Source: an uncultured Lachnobacterium sp. (GTDB lineage Bacteria; Bacillota; Clostridia; Lachnospirales; Lachnospiraceae). From it: DNA of 64,000 nucleotides. Under the pieces are notes generated by a model. That model had not been told where the DNA came from. It made no database searches and saw nothing but the letters and a program-made list of their open reading frames with translations. The stretch spans positions 1 to 64,000 of the forward strand of contig URSS01000010.1 of assembly GCA_900550545.1 (NCBI GenBank), given 5' to 3'. Both the position numbers and the translations under genes were made by a program. Positions 16,623-24,633 of this stretch are shown here, one piece after another. Numbering within the stretch: the first letter of the stretch is position 1; each line of letters begins with the position of its first letter.

Positions 16623-17393
16623 CAAATACTGATACATGCTTTTTAAAGCGTTTTTTTCCAGACGGGATACCTGTGCCTGGGAAATATGAATTTCGTCGGC
16701 CACTTCAATCTGGGTTTTCCCTTCAAAAAAGCGGAGCTTTATAATTTTCTCATCCCGCTCATTGAGGTGGGACATCGCGTCGTTCAAAGACAGGTCTTCA
16801 ATCCAGTTTTCTTCTTTGTTCTTTTTGTCGGAAATCTGGTCCATGACATAAAGGGTATCACCACCGTCTGTGTATACGGGATCGAACAGACTTAATGGTG
16901 TCTGGATGGCATCTAATGCATAGACAATGTCTTCTTTTGGAATATCGCATGCGCTTGAAATTTCATCCAGAGTAGGTTCTTTTTGAGAGGCGCGGGAAAG
17001 CTGCTCCTTGGCCTGCATTGCTTTGTAAGCGATGTCCCGCAGAGAGCGCGGAATACGGTAGCTGCTGTTGTCCCGCAGGTAACGCCGGATCTCCCCAATG
17101 ATCATCGGTACAGCATATGTGGAAAACTTGACACCTACACTGGTATCAAAGTTGTCAATGGCTTTCATAAGTCCAATACAGCCAATCTGGAACAGATCGT
17201 CCACGTTTTCATTATGATTATGGAACCGTTTGATGACCGACAGAACAAGGCGGAGATTCCCTTTGATATAGCAGTCCCGGGCATTGGAGTCCCCCTGTTT
17301 GATTTTATCGAAAAGTGCTTTTTTTTCTTCTTCTTTGAGTATTGGTAACTTAGAAGTGTTCACACCACAGATTTCAACTTTGTATGCTGCCAT
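16602..17393 (-). CDS. sigG: RNA polymerase sporulation sigma factor SigG
   Basis: 263-residue late forespore sigma factor. It has the SigG-specific start KVEICGVNTSKLPIL, region 2 (NLRLVLSVIKRFHN, DDLFQIGCIGLMKAIDNFD, KFSTYAVPMIIGEIRRYLRD), region 3 (RSLRDIAYKAMQAKEQL) and region 4 (KTQIEVADEIHISQAQVSRLEK). SigG directs spore-protective genes in the forespore. CGGAGG lies upstream of its ATG. I could not identify a convincing sigma-F or sigma-G promoter in front of it. Its inverted position, separated from sigE by an RNase gene, departs from the common spoIIGA-sigE-sigG order. Confidence 0.97.
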   Translation of the reverse strand: MAAYKVEICGVNTSKLPILKEEEKKALFDKIKQGDSNARDCYIKGNLRLVLSVIKRFHNHNENVDDLFQIGCIGLMKAIDNFDTSVGVKFSTYAVPMIIGEIRRYLRDNSSYRIPRSLRDIAYKAMQAKEQLSRASQKEPTLDEISSACDIPKEDIVYALDAIQTPLSLFDPVYTDGGDTLYVMDQISDKKNKEENWIEDLSLNDAMSHLNERDEKIIKLRFFEGKTQIEVADEIHISQAQVSRLEKNALKSMYQYLKTEGER

Positions 17394-17443
17394 GAGATGC
17401 CTCCGTTTTACAAATCAATTTATCATAAAGGATGCTCTTTCTT

Positions 17444-17472
17444 TTGCTTTTTTATGCAGTTAATGCTATACT
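17444..17472 (+). promoter_or_regulatory. Promoter of the 46-residue protein gene
   Basis: TTGCTT-N17-TATACT, divergent from sigG and about 50 bases before the small gene. Confidence 0.6.
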
Positions 17473-17525
17473 TTTACAAAATCAGAAAGAGATAGTGGAT
17501 AGTGTCAAGACAAGGAGGCATCGGT

Positions 17526-17666
17526 ATGGAAGAAAAGAAGAATGTAAGTGAAGACGTAAAAAAGAACACAGCGGATCAGGGACCGCAGAGTGAAGAATGG
17601 GCAACCGAAGCATTGGAAGAAATGGATGATTTTATCGAATCCCAGGGGATTTATATCCGCCAGTAA
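17526..17666 (+). CDS. Small acidic protein, 46 residues, function unknown
   Basis: A complete short frame with its own promoter and an AAGGAGG ribosome site (17512-17518) eight bases before the ATG. The product is hydrophilic: a basic N-terminal third (MEEKKNVSEDVKKN), then an acidic helix-prone part with EEWATEALEEMDDFIE, ending in the aromatic/hydrophobic tail GIYIRQ. It has no cysteine and no membrane segment. I do not recognise the family. It lies divergent from sigG, which could hint at a sporulation link, but its promoter looks vegetative. The coding call rests on the ribosome site, the promoter and the structured composition. Confidence 0.65.
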   Translation: MEEKKNVSEDVKKNTADQGPQSEEWATEALEEMDDFIESQGIYIRQ

Positions 17667-17706
17667 TTATGTTTGAAATTTTATCGGAAATTATTCCCGG
17701 CAATAC

Positions 17707-17735
17707 TTGACAGAATGCGAAATTAAGATTAAAGT
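17707..17735 (+). promoter_or_regulatory. Promoter of the preQ1 riboswitch-queT unit
   Basis: TTGACA-N17-TAAAGT. Transcription would start near 17742, 15 bases before the riboswitch stem. Confidence 0.65.
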
Positions 17736-17756
17736 AATCCTTGCTGCAAACAGCGC

Positions 17757-17798
17757 GTCAGTTCGAAACCTTCCTGACAGAAAACAAAACTAAAGGAG
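17757..17798 (+). ncRNA. PreQ1-I riboswitch
   Basis: P1 stem GTCAG (17757-17761) with CTGAC (17774-17778). The loop begins TTC and contains CCTT (17769-17772). An A-rich tail AGAAAACAAAACTAA follows, then AAGG (17793-17796), which can pair with the loop CCTT to form the class I pseudoknot. That AAGG is part of the AAAGGAG ribosome site of queT, so ligand binding should hide it and block translation. The layout matches the compact preQ1-I fold, and the downstream gene is a queuosine-precursor transporter. Confidence 0.87.
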
Positions 17799-17806
17799 AA
17801 TTTTAT

Positions 17807-18322
17807 ATGAGAAACAAAAGTGTAACGTATGTAGTACAGGCGGCTGTGATCGCTGCATTGTATGTGGTATTGACATTACTTGCCAATGCGCTTGGATTAT
17901 CTTCCTACAGTATTCAGGTACGATTTTCAGAAGCATTGTGTATCCTTCCGTTTTTTACACCGGCAGCGATACCGGGACTCTGGATCGGATGTCTGACAGC
18001 GAACCTGATGACAGGAGCTATCATCTGGGATATTGTATTTGGAAGTATTGCAACATTGATCGGAGCGGTAGGTACGTATCTGTTGCGTAAGCACAAATTT
18101 GCATGTACGCTTCCACCGGTTATCGCAAATATGGTTATTGTTCCGTGGGTTCTGCGTTATGGATACGGATTTAAGACGGTTTACAATGGTGTTGACTGGT
18201 CGATTCCTTTTAACGTGGTTACGGTAGGAATCGGTGAGATTATTTCTGTATGTATTCTGGGAAGTCTGTTACTGAAAGTACTGAATAAATATTGCAATGT
18301 AATTTTTCGCGGGAACGAATAG
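17807..18322 (+). CDS. queT: Queuosine precursor ECF transporter S component QueT
   Basis: 171-residue integral membrane protein with about five to six transmembrane segments. It matches QueT features: an early AAVIAALYVVLTLLA helix, QVRFSEALCILPFFTP, and GLWIGCLTANL. As an ECF S component it would bind a queuosine precursor such as preQ1 or queuine and use the shared EcfAAT module, encoded elsewhere. The ATG at 17807 is placed eight bases after AAAGGAG; an upstream in-frame ATG at 17741 lies before the riboswitch and is rejected. Confidence 0.93.
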   Translation: MRNKSVTYVVQAAVIAALYVVLTLLANALGLSSYSIQVRFSEALCILPFFTPAAIPGLWIGCLTANLMTGAIIWDIVFGSIATLIGAVGTYLLRKHKFACTLPPVIANMVIVPWVLRYGYGFKTVYNGVDWSIPFNVVTVGIGEIISVCILGSLLLKVLNKYCNVIFRGNE

Positions 18323-18356
18323 AAGATTAGCAAAAAATGAATAAAGTGAAGGTTTG

Positions 18357-18384
18357 GAGACTGTCGTAAGACGGTCTCTTTTTT
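18357..18384 (+). terminator. Terminator of queT
   Basis: GAGACTGTC (18357-18365) pairs with GACGGTCTC (18370-18378; one G-T) around a GTAA loop, followed by six T. Confidence 0.9.
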
Positions 18385-18430
18385 AAACTTCATAAAATCT
18401 TAAAGAAAATGACAGCTGAATTTCAAACAT

Positions 18431-18460
18431 TTTACAATGCAGGTATGCTATGATTATAAT
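18431..18460 (+). promoter_or_regulatory. Promoter of the ABC-MoxR-VWA operon
   Basis: TTTACA-N18-TATAAT, about 30 bases upstream of the first gene. No other promoter is obvious before 31689, so this may drive the whole run of eight overlapping or adjacent genes. Confidence 0.65.
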
Positions 18461-18489
18461 TGAATACGGAACTTAAAAAGGAGGACGTT

Positions 18490-20502
18490 ATGAAAAAATT
18501 TCTAACAGGAGTTATTCTTGTATGTCTGTTGTGTGTCGGACTTGTGGCATGTCCGCAGCATATTGCAGCAGAAACGAAAGATACAGGTGCTTTTTCCGGA
18601 GAGGTAATACTTTTAAAACAGGAAAATCATGCGTATGTCTATCAGGTGAACCTGGAGAATCATGGAGTTGATTTCGAAGGAACTTCCCGTGTGATATTTA
18701 AAGCGGATGCAGAGGATACACATTGTGCATTTGATATGCCAATTATTTTGCCGGCAAATGGCAAAAAGCAGTATACGCTGACGGTCCCGGAGTTGAATGT
18801 GCAGGATTGCAGAGGGAAAGGCTATCTCATTTTGTTAGATAAAGATGAGAAAGAAGTCGCATCTATCGCATTGAAGGATCTACTGGGAAATCAGGAGAAA
18901 AAAGGTTTTCGTGTAGGTATACTTTCGGATCATTATGACAAGCTGACGTATCTGGATATGGGTGGAGAAGATTACGCTATTTATGAAGAAGAACAGCCGG
19001 TTGTATTGCAGGAGATAAAGGCAGATACGTTGGAGGACTCTCTGGATGGATTGTACTATCTTGTTATTGATCAGTATGATGTCAGCAGTCTGAGCAAAGA
19101 GCAGCGAAAAGCAATTGAGGACTGGGTGGATGATGGAGGCTGGCTCATCATTGGAACCGGTTCTTATGTCAAAGAAACAGCAGAAGCATTTGATCCTGGT
19201 TTTATTGATATAACAGCACAGAAAACAAGCAGGAAAGGGGAGGTTACACGTGTCTCATCAAAAGTGCAGCAGGATTGTTATTATTCTTATAAAGATGCGG
19301 GAATTGATCTTTCCAATATGGAAATGACAGAATTGATTTTAAATTCTGCTTCAGGGTATGAAAGTGGCGATAATCCAGCATTCCTGGAAAACTATGGATA
19401 TGGTTCTGTGATGGTATTATATATGTCGTTGTGCGAGGATGAGATGCAGAAGGCTGATGCCAATGTAGTAAGCTCCATTTATAATGAAAGTCAGTCAATA
19501 GCAGAAAGTTCGTACAATTATCAGAATGCAACAGGTATTTATAACGGACAGTCAGCAATGAATGTTATTGATCAGACGAATACGGATATTGATTTTAACT
19601 GGCTGAAAATCCTGATCATTATTTATGTGTTTGCAGTAGGACCTGTTTTGTATCTTATTCTGCGCAAAACAAAGCACAGTGAGTGGTACTGGATCGCAGC
19701 ACCGGCACTTGGAATCTTATTTGTTGCATTTGTTTATATTATCGGTCATTCGCTGAATGTAACAGAACCGAAAGTATATGCGGTAAACGTACAGCAGACA
19801 GGAAATAAAAAGGCAGAAGTGCATACCTACTATTCTGCTTATCATTCTAGCAAAAAGGAATGGAGTTTCCGCCTGAAAGATAATTATACTTATGCAGGTT
19901 CCAGAATGACCGGATCAGGTAATGCAGTGAACGACCAGAAAAAATACAAAACATCTGTCTGTTATGAAGCGGACGGACTGCATTTAGGCATACGTCCGCA
20001 GGAGAGTTTTGATACAGGCTATCTGTTTGCAGCAGGAGAAGGAAAAGATGCAGGAAAGATAGAAACAGAAAATCTGAATTTCTCTGATAAAAAGCAGGAG
20101 GGAGTAATTAAGAACAATACTTCTTATGACTTTCCATATATGGCGGTACTTTCCAGAAATTATATATATGTTATAAGCAATGTAAAAGCAGGAGAGACTC
20201 TGAATCTGAAGCAGGCTTTGCAGGAAAAGCGTGTGGTAAATCAGTTTACAGTCGATTATATGGACGATATGTATTACAACTTAGTGGATTATTATGGAAA
20301 TCTGGATGAGGATGAGAATGCAGATTGTCTGGCCTCTTTGTATATTGGATTAGTGGATGCAAGGAACGAGGCAGCAGATAAAGAGACTATTGTTGCAGGT
20401 GCAGTAAGAAATTATGATAAGACAGTGGAGAGCGATTGTCTTGAGACCTCCTATGGATGTCTGTATTCGCTTGTAAAGGAGGACGAAAATGCTGCAAATT
20501 AA
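18490..20502 (+). CDS. Exported membrane protein with GATase-like domain, first gene of the ABC-MoxR-VWA operon
   Basis: 670-residue protein of unknown exact function. The signal peptide (residues 1-25) contains VGLVAC followed by PQ, a poor lipobox, so lipidation is uncertain. An extracytoplasmic beta-rich part (about 28-140) is followed by a class I glutamine amidotransferase-like fold without a catalytic Cys (about 145-220: VGILSD, YYLVIDQYD, WVDDGGWLIIGTG). Two transmembrane helices occur near 375-435 (ILIIIYVFAVGPVLYLIL and ALGILFVAFVYIIG), then a C-terminal extracytoplasmic domain. The architecture resembles membrane subunits that accompany gliding/ABC-type exporters and MoxR operons. 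Start ATG 18490 follows AAAAAGGAGG; the upstream TTG at 18460 lies in the -10 element. Confidence 0.8.
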   Translation: MKKFLTGVILVCLLCVGLVACPQHIAAETKDTGAFSGEVILLKQENHAYVYQVNLENHGVDFEGTSRVIFKADAEDTHCAFDMPIILPANGKKQYTLTVPELNVQDCRGKGYLILLDKDEKEVASIALKDLLGNQEKKGFRVGILSDHYDKLTYLDMGGEDYAIYEEEQPVVLQEIKADTLEDSLDGLYYLVIDQYDVSSLSKEQRKAIEDWVDDGGWLIIGTGSYVKETAEAFDPGFIDITAQKTSRKGEVTRVSSKVQQDCYYSYKDAGIDLSNMEMTELILNSASGYESGDNPAFLENYGYGSVMVLYMSLCEDEMQKADANVVSSIYNESQSIAESSYNYQNATGIYNGQSAMNVIDQTNTDIDFNWLKILIIIYVFAVGPVLYLILRKTKHSEWYWIAAPALGILFVAFVYIIGHSLNVTEPKVYAVNVQQTGNKKAEVHTYYSAYHSSKKEWSFRLKDNYTYAGSRMTGSGNAVNDQKKYKTSVCYEADGLHLGIRPQESFDTGYLFAAGEGKDAGKIETENLNFSDKKQEGVIKNNTSYDFPYMAVLSRNYIYVISNVKAGETLNLKQALQEKRVVNQFTVDYMDDMYYNLVDYYGNLDEDENADCLASLYIGLVDARNEAADKETIVAGAVRNYDKTVESDCLETSYGCLYSLVKEDENAAN

Positions 20503-21433
20503 TCATTTATATAAGAATTATGGAAAATTTCAGGCAGTCAATGATCTGAATCTTCATATTGAAAAAGGCGATCTGTTTGGCTTTGTCGGACCGAATGGTG
20601 CTGGAAAAACAACAACCATCCGTATGGTCTGCGGGCTGATGCCGCCGACATCCGGAAGCATTCAGATCAATGGCATTGATGCGCTTTCAAATCCAAAGGA
20701 CATAAAAAAACAGATAGGATATGTGCCGGATTTCTTTGGTGTGTATGACAATTTAAAAGTGACAGAGTATATGGATTTTTATGGTTCCATGTATGGTATG
20801 AGTTCCCGTGATATTGCAAAAATCTCAGATGATCTGCTGGAACTTGTAAACTTGTCCGACAAAAAGGAAGTATATGTGGATACGTTGTCCCGTGGTATGA
20901 AGCAGAGACTTTGTGTGGCACGTGCGCTGATTCATAATCCGGCATTGCTTGTGTTAGATGAACCGAATTCCGGTCTGGATCCAAGAGCCAGAGTGGAGAT
21001 GAAAGAGCTTCTTTTGAATTTAAAGAGTATGGGAAAGACGATTGTGATCAGTTCCCACATTCTTTCCGAACTTTCTGAGATGTGTAACAGTATCGGTATC
21101 ATGAACCGCGGTCATCTGGTGATAGCCGGAAAGATTGATGATGTCATGAGTCAGGTGTTCGGAAAAAATCAGATTATCATCACTATAGAAGGCGATATGG
21201 AACCGGCAGTGCGTATGCTAAAAGAACATGTAAATGTCAAAGTAGAATCTGTGGGTGAAAAGGAAATCCGCATTTTCCACAGTCTGACACAGATGGAAAT
21301 CGCACAGCTGATTGCGGAACTGATCGGCAGAGGAATTCTTGTGACAGGATTCCATACGCAGGAAGGAAACTTAGAGGCATTGTTTATGGAGCTGACAGGA
21401 GGTGCAGAGAATGCGATTGAATCCAATTGTTAA
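20489..21433 (+). CDS. ABC transporter ATP-binding protein
   Basis: 314-residue ABC ATPase with Walker A GPNGAGKTTT (residues 34-43), Q-loop near 82, signature LSRGMKQRL (about 134-142), Walker B LLVLDEPNSGLDP and switch His in ISSHILSE. The C-terminal extension (about 220-314) is typical of exporter-type ABC-2 systems such as GldA or NatA. It overlaps the previous gene by 14 bp and is followed by its permease, so the pair should form an ABC-2 transporter. The substrate is unknown. Confidence 0.95.
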   Translation: MLQINHLYKNYGKFQAVNDLNLHIEKGDLFGFVGPNGAGKTTTIRMVCGLMPPTSGSIQINGIDALSNPKDIKKQIGYVPDFFGVYDNLKVTEYMDFYGSMYGMSSRDIAKISDDLLELVNLSDKKEVYVDTLSRGMKQRLCVARALIHNPALLVLDEPNSGLDPRARVEMKELLLNLKSMGKTIVISSHILSELSEMCNSIGIMNRGHLVIAGKIDDVMSQVFGKNQIIITIEGDMEPAVRMLKEHVNVKVESVGEKEIRIFHSLTQMEIAQLIAELIGRGILVTGFHTQEGNLEALFMELTGGAENAIESNC

Positions 21434-22331
21434 AAAAGATATCAAAGTACAGGCTCGCAGTATGAAGATGGCATGGGGGATTTTTGCATATGAAGCAATC
21501 CTTGCGGGTGTATTTTTTATTGCGCTGTTATTTATCAGCAATCAAAGTATTTACGATGCTTCTAATATATACAGCAAAATCGTGTGGCTGTATCCGGTGC
21601 TGGCAATCGCACAGATTATGATCATTGCAATTGTGATTCCGGTGCAGACATCATCTGCGATTTCAGGAGAAAAGGAACGCCAGACATTTGATATTATGAT
21701 GACAACAAGTATGACACCATTTTCAATCATTATGGGAAAAGTAGGGATTGCCGTAGTGCAGGGGCTGTTCTTTATTGTGGCAAGTCTGCCGGTTATGGCA
21801 CTTACTTTTGTTATCGGTGGTATGTCCTGGAGTTATCTGTTCTGGTTTTTTGCACTGGCACTTCTTGTATCGTTTTTTGCAGCAAGTATCGGAATTCTTT
21901 GTTCGTCCTTGTGTAAGAAGACCATCAGTGGTGTGATTTTTTCATACGGCATTTATGCATGCTTTTTTGTACTTACAGCCGTTCCGTATTTTGTATGGGA
22001 GGTTGTCAGCGGTTATAAGACAACAGCAAGTCTCTGGAGTCTGCTGATGCTTGCAAATCCATTTATTTATCTGACAGAATTTGTTGAACTTATGATGACA
22101 GGTTCCTCTTTTATAGAAGAGAGCGGATGGCTTTATGCATCCAGCACAAAGAAGGGATTTATGCACTGGCTTGGTACCGGAAATCACTGGATGATAGTAT
22201 CTACAATTGTTTATATATTGATTTCGCTGCTGTTTTTATGGATTGCGGCAAAACGTATTACGCCGATTTCACACAGAAAAGCAAAGGAGCTTGTAGATGG
22301 AAGAAACAACGTACCTGAAACAAAAAATTAA
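21411..22331 (+). CDS. ABC-2 type permease
   Basis: 306-residue membrane protein with six transmembrane segments, an early KKDIKVQARSMKMAWGIF amphipathic entry and the ABC-2 block SAISGEKERQTFDIMMTT between helices 2 and 3, the usual ATPase contact. The start is the ATG at 21411, seven bases after AGGAGGTG, which lies inside the ATPase gene; the two genes overlap by 23 bp. It pairs with the upstream ATPase. Confidence 0.9.
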   Translation: MRLNPIVKKDIKVQARSMKMAWGIFAYEAILAGVFFIALLFISNQSIYDASNIYSKIVWLYPVLAIAQIMIIAIVIPVQTSSAISGEKERQTFDIMMTTSMTPFSIIMGKVGIAVVQGLFFIVASLPVMALTFVIGGMSWSYLFWFFALALLVSFFAASIGILCSSLCKKTISGVIFSYGIYACFFVLTAVPYFVWEVVSGYKTTASLWSLLMLANPFIYLTEFVELMMTGSSFIEESGWLYASSTKKGFMHWLGTGNHWMIVSTIVYILISLLFLWIAAKRITPISHRKAKELVDGRNNVPETKN

Positions 22332-23667
22332 AGACTGCAGGCACAAATTAAATCTGGCAAAAATCCTGGAGAATTGTGTATATTATATTTCTTTTGGAGC
22401 ATTGGCTGCAGTATTGGTGGAAGGCATTTCTTTGTTTGTCCCGTTTTACTATGCGAACTATTTTGCAGCAGGCTGTATAGGGATCGGATGTCTGGTTGGA
22501 ATTGTTCGCGCGCTAATGACATGGGCAGATGAAAAAGCGGCTGCAAGAAAACTGGATAGCTTCGGCTTGCAGGAGCGTACATTGACAGCCTATGAAAATC
22601 TGGATAAAGAAGATGCATTCACAAAATTACAGAGAAACGATGCGGTACAGATGTTAAAAGAAAACGAGAACAATATCTGTATTCCTATCCGGCCGAATAT
22701 GAGACATCTGCTGGCTTTCATTTTTTCTCTTGTATGTGTATGCACTCTGGCAATGGTTCCGTCGGTTGCGAAAGAGCAGGCAAAGGAGCTGCATGCGCTC
22801 AAACAGGAAGTCAAGGAAAAGAAAAAAGAATTGTCCTCGGTTATGGATGCGTTGGAGGGCATTGATACGAAATCACTTTCGGCTGAGGAAAAGAAAAAAT
22901 TACAGGAATTGATGAAGTCCTTGGAGATGTCAAAAAAGGAACTGGATCAGGTAGAAGGTGCACAGGAACTGGCATCGGCAAATGAGCGGCTGCAATTCAA
23001 ATATCAGGAGACGGCACAGAGCCTGACTGGTATCGATCCATCGAAGATTGGTGTGAAGGAAGCACAGCAGATTGCACAGGCGGCAAGTGGTCAGACAGGT
23101 GGTTCTTCGAATGGAAATGATACTGCCGGTGCAAATGGTCAGCTTGCAGATGGCAGCAACAATAATGGAGATTCCCAGTCATCTTCCGGTGACGGCAATA
23201 ATGGAAATAACACTTCCGGGGATGGAAATTCGACGGAGAATGGAAATGGAAATGGAGACGGCGACGGCAACGGAAACGGCAATGGCCAGGGAAATGGCGA
23301 CGGTAATGGAAGTGAAAACGGAAATGGCAATGGCCAGGGAAACGGGAATGGCAATGGAAACGGTAATGGAAGCGGCAGCGGAAAGGGAAGCGGAAGAGGA
23401 ACCGGTTCGAGCTCTACAGCGCATGATTATGTTACCGTTCCCAATAAAGTCGGTGATGACAGCTCCCTGCATGGAGACAAAACCGGAAAGAACAATTCTG
23501 ATTACTATCGGGCGCAGAATGGTCTTACCTGGGAAGGAGATCATGTGAGCCTTGATTCCGTGATCGCGGATTATACAAAGAATGCATACGAAGGAATTTC
23601 ATCGGGGCGTTATCCGAGTGGAATGGAAAATGTGATCAAAGATTATTTCAAGAACCTGAACGAATAA
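22297..23667 (+). CDS. Membrane protein with coiled coil and Asn/Gly-rich tail, unknown function
   Basis: 456-residue protein not assigned to a characterised family. Two transmembrane segments (about 30-50 and 52-72), a cytoplasmic or peripheral segment with paired Arg, a third transmembrane helix (about 140-160), then a long Lys/Glu coiled coil (about 162-245, ALKQEVKEKKKELSSVM onward) are followed by an extreme low-complexity stretch of Asn-Gly pairs with Asp, Ser and Gln (about 265-370). A short conserved-looking C-terminal domain ends near YPSGMENVIKDYFKNLNE. Similar coiled-coil membrane proteins accompany MoxR/DUF58/VWA genes. It overlaps the permease gene by 35 bp. Confidence 0.75.
   Translation: MEETTYLKQKIKDCRHKLNLAKILENCVYYISFGALAAVLVEGISLFVPFYYANYFAAGCIGIGCLVGIVRALMTWADEKAAARKLDSFGLQERTLTAYENLDKEDAFTKLQRNDAVQMLKENENNICIPIRPNMRHLLAFIFSLVCVCTLAMVPSVAKEQAKELHALKQEVKEKKKELSSVMDALEGIDTKSLSAEEKKKLQELMKSLEMSKKELDQVEGAQELASANERLQFKYQETAQSLTGIDPSKIGVKEAQQIAQAASGQTGGSSNGNDTAGANGQLADGSNNNGDSQSSSGDGNNGNNTSGDGNSTENGNGNGDGDGNGNGNGQGNGDGNGSENGNGNGQGNGNGNGNGNGSGSGKGSGRGTGSSSTAHDYVTVPNKVGDDSSLHGDKTGKNNSDYYRAQNGLTWEGDHVSLDSVIADYTKNAYEGISSGRYPSGMENVIKDYFKNLNE
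23218..23402 (+). repeat. Degenerate GGAAATGGCAATGG-type repeats
   Basis: About 185 bp of short, imperfect 6- and 12-bp units (GGAAAT, GGCAAT, GGCCAG, GGCGAC) encode the Asn-Gly-rich tail of the coiled-coil membrane protein. The long open frames in other phases here are by-products of the repeat. Confidence 0.9.
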
Positions 23668-23676
23668 GGAGGAGTT

Positions 23677-24633
23677 ATGACAGAGTTAGAATTATGTCAG
23701 CAGAATGTAAAAGCCTGTGAGGAAGAAATCGGCAAGGGCATTATTGGACAAAAAGAAATTATCCGACAGGTAATGCTGGCATTACTTGCGGGAGGAAATG
23801 TATTGTTAGAAGGTATGCCGGGACTTGGAAAGACCATGCTCGTGCGTACGATCAGCGAAGTATTCCAGTTATCTTTTAAGCGTATCCAGTTTACACCGGA
23901 TCTTATGCCAAGTGATGTGACTGGTACCAATATTATGGTAAGGGACGAGAAGGGGAGCAGCTTCCGCTTTGAAAAAGGCCCGCTTTTTGCAAATCTTGTA
24001 CTTGCAGATGAGATTAACCGTGCCACACCAAAGACACAGTCGGCACTGTTAGAAGCCATGCAGGAGCATACGGTTACCGTTGGAAACGACAGCCACAAAT
24101 TAGAAGAGCCGTTTCTTGTTTTGGCAACGCAGAACCCAATCGAAAATGAGGGAACGTATCCGTTGCCGGAGGCACAGCTGGATCGTTTTCTATTTAAAGT
24201 CATGGTAGAATTTCCGACAAGGGAAGAACTTCGCGGCATTGTAAATCTGACAGAAAATACAGAGAAACCACAGATTGAAAAAGTGATGGATGCCACAGGG
24301 CTGCAACAGGCCAGAGCATTTGTTGCACAGATTCCGATCGCAGATGCGGTCATGGATTATATATTAGATTTGGTGATGGCTACCCATGAAGAAAGTGCTT
24401 ATATCAAAGAAGGTGCAAGTCCACGTGCGGCACAGGCACTGATCCGGAGTGCCAGGGCACGTGCGTTTATGGAAGGCAGATTTAATGTATCGTTTGAGGA
24501 TGTCAAAAGCGTAGCTTATCCGGTATTGCGGCACAGAATATTGTTAAGTTTTGATGCAATTGCAGAGGGGGTATCTGCGGATACCGTGATTGCACAGATC
24601 ATCGAGGCAAAGGAAAAGAGCTTATATGTTTAA
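23677..24633 (+). CDS. MoxR-family AAA+ ATPase
   Basis: 318-residue AAA+ ATPase with Walker A EGMPGLGKT (about 46-54), Walker B LVLADEINRATPKTQSALLEAM, the sensor region ATQNPIENEGTYPLPEAQLDRF, and a C-terminal lid with GASPRAAQALIRSARA. MoxR proteins act as chaperones for VWA-domain partners. Here it is followed directly by DUF58 and VWA proteins, the classical arrangement. Starts after AAGGAGG, nine bases past the previous stop. Confidence 0.96.
   Translation: MTELELCQQNVKACEEEIGKGIIGQKEIIRQVMLALLAGGNVLLEGMPGLGKTMLVRTISEVFQLSFKRIQFTPDLMPSDVTGTNIMVRDEKGSSFRFEKGPLFANLVLADEINRATPKTQSALLEAMQEHTVTVGNDSHKLEEPFLVLATQNPIENEGTYPLPEAQLDRFLFKVMVEFPTREELRGIVNLTENTEKPQIEKVMDATGLQQARAFVAQIPIADAVMDYILDLVMATHEESAYIKEGASPRAAQALIRSARARAFMEGRFNVSFEDVKSVAYPVLRHRILLSFDAIAEGVSADTVIAQIIEAKEKSLYV

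Noticed and set aside
17393..17475. A sigma-F or sigma-G promoter in front of sigG
   Set aside because: GCATA and GTATA stretches occur on the minus strand, but none is followed at the right distance by an acceptable -10 element.
23072..23548. Met/Thr-rich and Pro/Phe-rich frames across the Asn-Gly repeat
   Set aside because: They arise because the repeat lacks stops in several phases; no promoter or ribosome site supports them.
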